Part shown: piece by piece, positions 8,380 to 10,456 of the stretch
Layout of the letters: every line of letters starts with the position of its first letter
Numbering within the stretch: position 1 is the first letter of the stretch
Assembly (NCBI GenBank): GCA_030038955.1
Contig: JASHQV010000183.1
Coordinates: 1 to 10,456, forward strand
Source of the DNA: Solirubrobacteraceae bacterium
GTDB taxonomy: Bacteria; Actinomycetota; Thermoleophilia; Solirubrobacterales; Solirubrobacteraceae
Length of the DNA stretch: 10,456 bases
Direction: 5' to 3'
The notes under the pieces: generated by a model
What the model saw: the letters and a program-made list of their open reading frames with translations, nothing else
Databases searched by the model: none
What the model was told of the DNA's origin: nothing
Position numbers and translations under genes: made by a program

Positions 8380-9147
8380 TCAACCCGCGTTGCCGTCAGG
8401 CCTGGTGGCTTGCGGGCCACCAGGCCACTGGTCGGCGGACGATCCGCCCGCCGCCTGCAGCTCGTCGAGCAGCTGCCAGTGGCTGCGGAGGACGGCCTCG
8501 GCCTGTGCCAGCAGCGCGGGCGGGTCCTCGGCCGCCAGCCCGCGCGCGAGCGCCCAGCTGGCGAGCCCCGCGTGGCGCCGGTCGACGTGCGCGTGCCGCC
8601 GCTGGTACTCGGTGTCGACGCCGCACCCGAAGCCGTACCGGCCGAGCAGCGACGGCAAGCTGGCGCGGACCACCTCCGCCTGCATCGAGGTGGCGGCGTA
8701 CACCGTCACCAGATCGAGCGCCAGCGGGCGCTGCGGCGATCCCGCCCACGTCCGCGCGCACGCGATCGTCGTCGTGCACGGGTCGCAGGCGTAGTGCCAG
8801 GCGGACTGCAGCGACCATCCGGCGGCCTTCGAGAAGCCGGTCCAGAGGAGCACGTGCTCGCGTTCCTCCGCGGCGTGGTAGCGCAGCAGGTCGGACAGCG
8901 GCTCGGCGGCCTTGACGGCGGCGTGGGCGGCGACGGCCGCCAGCGCGACCACGAGGTGGTCGTACTCCTCGGCGAACGCGGCCAGCTCCGAGCGCTCCAG
9001 CTCGCCCGCCGTCCAGCGCGCGTAGAACGGGTGCAGCAGCGGGTTCCACCGCGCCTGCAGGCCGTCGAGCTCGCACCAGAACCAGTCCCAGGCCGGGGTC
9101 GACGCCGCGAGCGGGTGGGCGGCGGCGTGAGCAGCCGCGCTGCTCAC
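8380..9147 (-). CDS. TenA/CADD-like heme-oxygenase-fold protein, possible metal-dependent oxidase
   Basis: A cytoplasmic, mostly alpha-helical protein of 255 residues. From GTG at 9147 it contains HPFYARWTAGEL (39-50), EEREHVLLW (94-102) and the HxxxDxxH motif HAHVDRRH (185-192). These match the PqqC/TenA/CADD group, which includes heme-oxygenase-like di-metal oxidases. By eye against CADD as I remember it, Y42 fits the sacrificed Tyr27, H98 fits His88, and H185/D189/H192 fit the last ligand set. Glu81 corresponds to H91, and Glu142 to T153 (the nearest Glu is E158). Lys152 is also not conserved. It therefore may bind metal differently, or not at all. The start overlaps the MTHFR-like stop as GTGA, with GGAG eight bases upstream. 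The reading frame stays open farther upstream, but that part is shadow of the MTHFR-like gene. Family call firm; activity unknown. Confidence 0.83.
   Translation of the reverse strand: MSSAAAHAAAHPLAASTPAWDWFWCELDGLQARWNPLLHPFYARWTAGELERSELAAFAEEYDHLVVALAAVAAHAAVKAAEPLSDLLRYHAAEEREHVLLWTGFSKAAGWSLQSAWHYACDPCTTTIACARTWAGSPQRPLALDLVTVYAATSMQAEVVRASLPSLLGRYGFGCGVDTEYQRRHAHVDRRHAGLASWALARGLAAEDPPALLAQAEAVLRSHWQLLDELQAAGGSSADQWPGGPQATRPDGNAG
8399..8426. repeat. Perfect 11-bp inverted repeat near the convergent gene ends
   Basis: The arms 8399-8409 and 8416-8426 (GGCCTGGTGGC and its complement) pair perfectly around a six-base loop. They lie within the last codons of the heme-oxygenase-fold gene and 45 bases past the lipoprotein stop. 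There is no T-tract on either strand. It could be a shared stop for the two converging transcripts or an RNA 3'-end stabiliser. Confidence 0.5.
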
Positions 9148-9154
9148 GCCGCCG
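9120..9154 (-). promoter_or_regulatory. 16-bp perfect hairpin over the GTGA junction of two genes
   Basis: Positions 9120-9135 pair without a mismatch to 9139-9154 across a three-base loop. Read on the minus strand, the first arm contains the start GTG (9147-9145) of the heme-oxygenase-fold gene and the TGA stop (9146-9144) of the MTHFR-like gene. The Shine-Dalgarno GGAG (9159-9156) lies just outside the stem. The start codon would be hidden unless a ribosome translating the upstream gene opens the stem. Confidence 0.65.
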
Positions 9155-9959
9155 GCTCCACGACCGCCTCGACGGCGCGCACCGTCTCGGTCAGCTGGTT
9201 GAACGTGTACATGTGCAGGCCCGCGATCTCCAGCTCGCCGCCGATCAGCGGCGCGACGGCGTCCAGCATCCCGTCGGAGACGGCGCTGACGTGGCGACTG
9301 GCGAGCCTCCCCGCGCGATGGTGCTTGCGCAGGTAGGAGATCGAGGTGCCGACGCCGACCTTCAGCGAGATCTCTAACAGCCGGCGGCGATCGACGTGTC
9401 CTGGGAGCCCGACGTAGGCGGGCAGCGTCAGTCCGTCGGCACGCATCGCGCGGAGCCAGCCGTGCAGCGCCTTGGCGTCGAAGCACAGCTGCGTGGTCAT
9501 GTAGTCGGCCGCCGGCGCCTTGCGCCGCAGGTCGTCTGCGAGCACGTTGTCGGCGATCAGCGGGTGACCCTCTGGATAGGCGGGCACGCCGATCGTGCGC
9601 GGTGCGAGACGATGCGAGCGGAGCGGCTCCAGCAGCGCGTACGCACACGCGTACGGCCCCAGCGGATCGGGCCGGTCGCCGCCGACGAGGAACACGTCGT
9701 GGAGGTCCGCCGCAGCCATCCGCTCGAGCAGCGCGTCGAGGTGCTCGGGACCGCGCACCATCCTCGCGGCGAGGTGGACGATCACCGCATGCCCCAGCGC
9801 CCGCAACCGCGCGGCGAACGCAACCGTGTGGTCGTTGCCGTGCTTGGGCGAGCAGGTGACCGTCAGCGTCAGGGCGGAGGGGACGGCCGCGGCCTGGTCC
9901 TCGGCTGAGCCGAACGGAAGCACCTCATAGCGAACCGGATACGGGCTCGGGCCGCGCAC
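9144..9959 (-). CDS. Methylenetetrahydrofolate reductase-like protein
   Basis: Members of this flavin barrel family reduce 5,10-methylene-THF to 5-methyl-THF, the methyl donor for methionine synthesis. From GTG at 9959 the product is 271 residues, close to bacterial MetF. It shows YEVLPF (E12, at the place of the catalytic Glu in FEFFPP), H62 in HLAARM, VGGD (D95, at ALRGD), YPEGH (128-132), TTQLCFD (Q157, at the substrate-binding Gln of QFFFD) and a GLHMYTFNQ end. The frame remains open to 10160, but the upstream part overlaps the aldolase and is not protein-like. Start choice is uncertain, as no Shine-Dalgarno sequence is visible. It lies 85 bases after the aldolase and overlaps the next gene by GTGA. 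The sequence is divergent, so the symbol metF is withheld. A related oxidoreductase acting on another folate is possible. Confidence 0.85.
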   Translation of the reverse strand: MRGPSPYPVRYEVLPFGSAEDQAAAVPSALTLTVTCSPKHGNDHTVAFAARLRALGHAVIVHLAARMVRGPEHLDALLERMAAADLHDVFLVGGDRPDPLGPYACAYALLEPLRSHRLAPRTIGVPAYPEGHPLIADNVLADDLRRKAPAADYMTTQLCFDAKALHGWLRAMRADGLTLPAYVGLPGHVDRRRLLEISLKVGVGTSISYLRKHHRAGRLASRHVSAVSDGMLDAVAPLIGGELEIAGLHMYTFNQLTETVRAVEAVVEPAA

Positions 9960-9997
9960 GCCCAGAACGATTGCTGGCGGGCGGCGTCGCGGCGATC

Positions 9998-10029
9998 CCC
10001 GATGAGCGAGTTTTGCCCACTCGATCGGG
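9998..10029 (-). promoter_or_regulatory. Bulged hairpin between the aldolase and MTHFR-like genes
   Basis: Six outer pairs (9998-10003 with 10024-10029) and five inner pairs (10007-10011 with 10019-10023) form a stem, with a three-base bulge on one side and a seven-base loop. It fills much of the 85-base spacer between the two minus-strand genes. No T-tract follows. It could protect one end of a processed transcript or affect initiation of the second gene. Confidence 0.4.
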
Positions 10030-10044
10030 TAGTGCGCGCGGCGC

Positions 10045-10456
10045 TCAGGCAGCGACCCGGGAGGCTCCCTGCAGGAGCTGGGCCGCGCGGTCGACGGCGG
10101 CGGCGACGTTGTCGTCGGGCGGGAACAGCAGCGAGCGGCCGACCACGAAGCCGAACACACCGGGCACGGCCAGCGCCTGCTGCCACGCGTTGAACGCCGT
10201 GTCCTGATCGGCGGACACCTCTCCGCCGAGCAGCAGGCACGGCAGCGTCGTCGCGCTCACGACCCGCTCCATGTCGGCGACCACCGGGATCTTCAGCCAC
10301 GTATAGGCCGAGGTGCTACCGAGCGCCGCGGCGATCCCGACCGACCTGATCACCGCCTCGGTGCTCAGATCGTTGCGCAGCACACCGTCTCTGCGGCCGG
10401 CCATGAACGGCTCGACCATCGCCATCAGGCGCTGCTCGGCCAATCCCGTGACGGCC
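10045..10456 (-). CDS. Cgl0159-like class I aldolase-fold protein, 5' end beyond window
   Basis: This is the C-terminal 136 residues or so of a (beta/alpha)8 protein related to Cgl0159 and DeoC/LacD-type aldolases. The recognisable stretches are MVEPFM, VLRNDLSTEAVIRS, STSAYTWLKIPVVADMERV, LPCLLLGGE and GFVVGRSLLFPPDDN. The lysine of TWLKIPV (codon 10293-10291) is the candidate Schiff-base residue by analogy with class I aldolases. The frame runs open through the right window edge, so the start and the N-terminal half are missing from view. It is the first visible gene of the minus-strand run leading to the MTHFR-like and heme-oxygenase-fold genes. Homologues are often found in sugar or inositol catabolism, so it may be unrelated to folate. 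The substrate is unknown. Confidence 0.82.
   Translation of the reverse strand, partial: AVTGLAEQRLMAMVEPFMAGRRDGVLRNDLSTEAVIRSVGIAAALGSTSAYTWLKIPVVADMERVVSATTLPCLLLGGEVSADQDTAFNAWQQALAVPGVFGFVVGRSLLFPPDDNVAAAVDRAAQLLQGASRVAA

Noticed and set aside
9148..9648. Upstream extension of the heme-oxygenase-fold frame to 9648.
   Set aside because: It is a shadow of the MTHFR-like gene; the GTGA overlap with a GGAG site gives a natural start at 9147.
9960..10160. Upstream extension of the MTHFR-like frame to 10160.
   Set aside because: It overlaps the 3' end of the aldolase gene and its residues are Ser/Pro/Arg-rich shadow; the family similarity begins just before YEVLPF.

Overview
The window is about 10.5 kb of GC-rich bacterial chromosome, most likely from an actinobacterium. 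The EF-Tu P-loop reads GHIDHGKTT, the form common in Actinomycetota. Starts are often GTG and adjacent genes often overlap by GTGA. The overall gene content recalls Thermoleophilia/Solirubrobacterales, but that placement is inference and was not tested by a tree.

Left part, minus strand (about 1-3850): the translation genes fusA (EF-G), tuf (EF-Tu) and rpsJ (ribosomal protein S10, cut by the window edge) lie in the usual str/S10 order. The expected rpsL and rpsG are not upstream of fusA; a divergent membrane-protein gene is there instead. A strong intrinsic terminator follows tuf directly, so rpsJ probably starts a separate transcript. A second minus-strand intrinsic terminator lies about 170 bases upstream of fusA, in a 350-base gap that also holds short direct repeats.

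Middle part, plus strand (about 4200-8354): first a small four-helix membrane protein, then a 345-base gap with a large inverted repeat. A three-gene run follows: a homocysteine S-methyltransferase fused to a class I SAM-dependent methyltransferase, a GAF-LuxR regulator that starts inside the stop codon of the fusion (GTGA), and a lipoprotein with the secreted-repeat fold.

Right part, minus strand (10456 down to 8380): a three-gene run that converges on the lipoprotein. It contains the 3' end of a Cgl0159-like class I aldolase, a methylenetetrahydrofolate reductase-like protein, and a TenA/CADD-like heme-oxygenase-fold protein that starts at a GTGA overlap inside a perfect 16-bp hairpin.

Together the two convergent runs look like a one-carbon/methyl-transfer neighbourhood. 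MTHFR can make methyl-folate, the homocysteine methyltransferase can make methionine, and the fused domain could spend SAM. The heme-oxygenase-fold protein keeps part of the CADD/di-metal oxidase signature but appears to have lost two carboxylate ligands. The functional link between the two runs is inference from proximity. No tRNA, rRNA, CRISPR array, insertion sequence or phage gene was seen.
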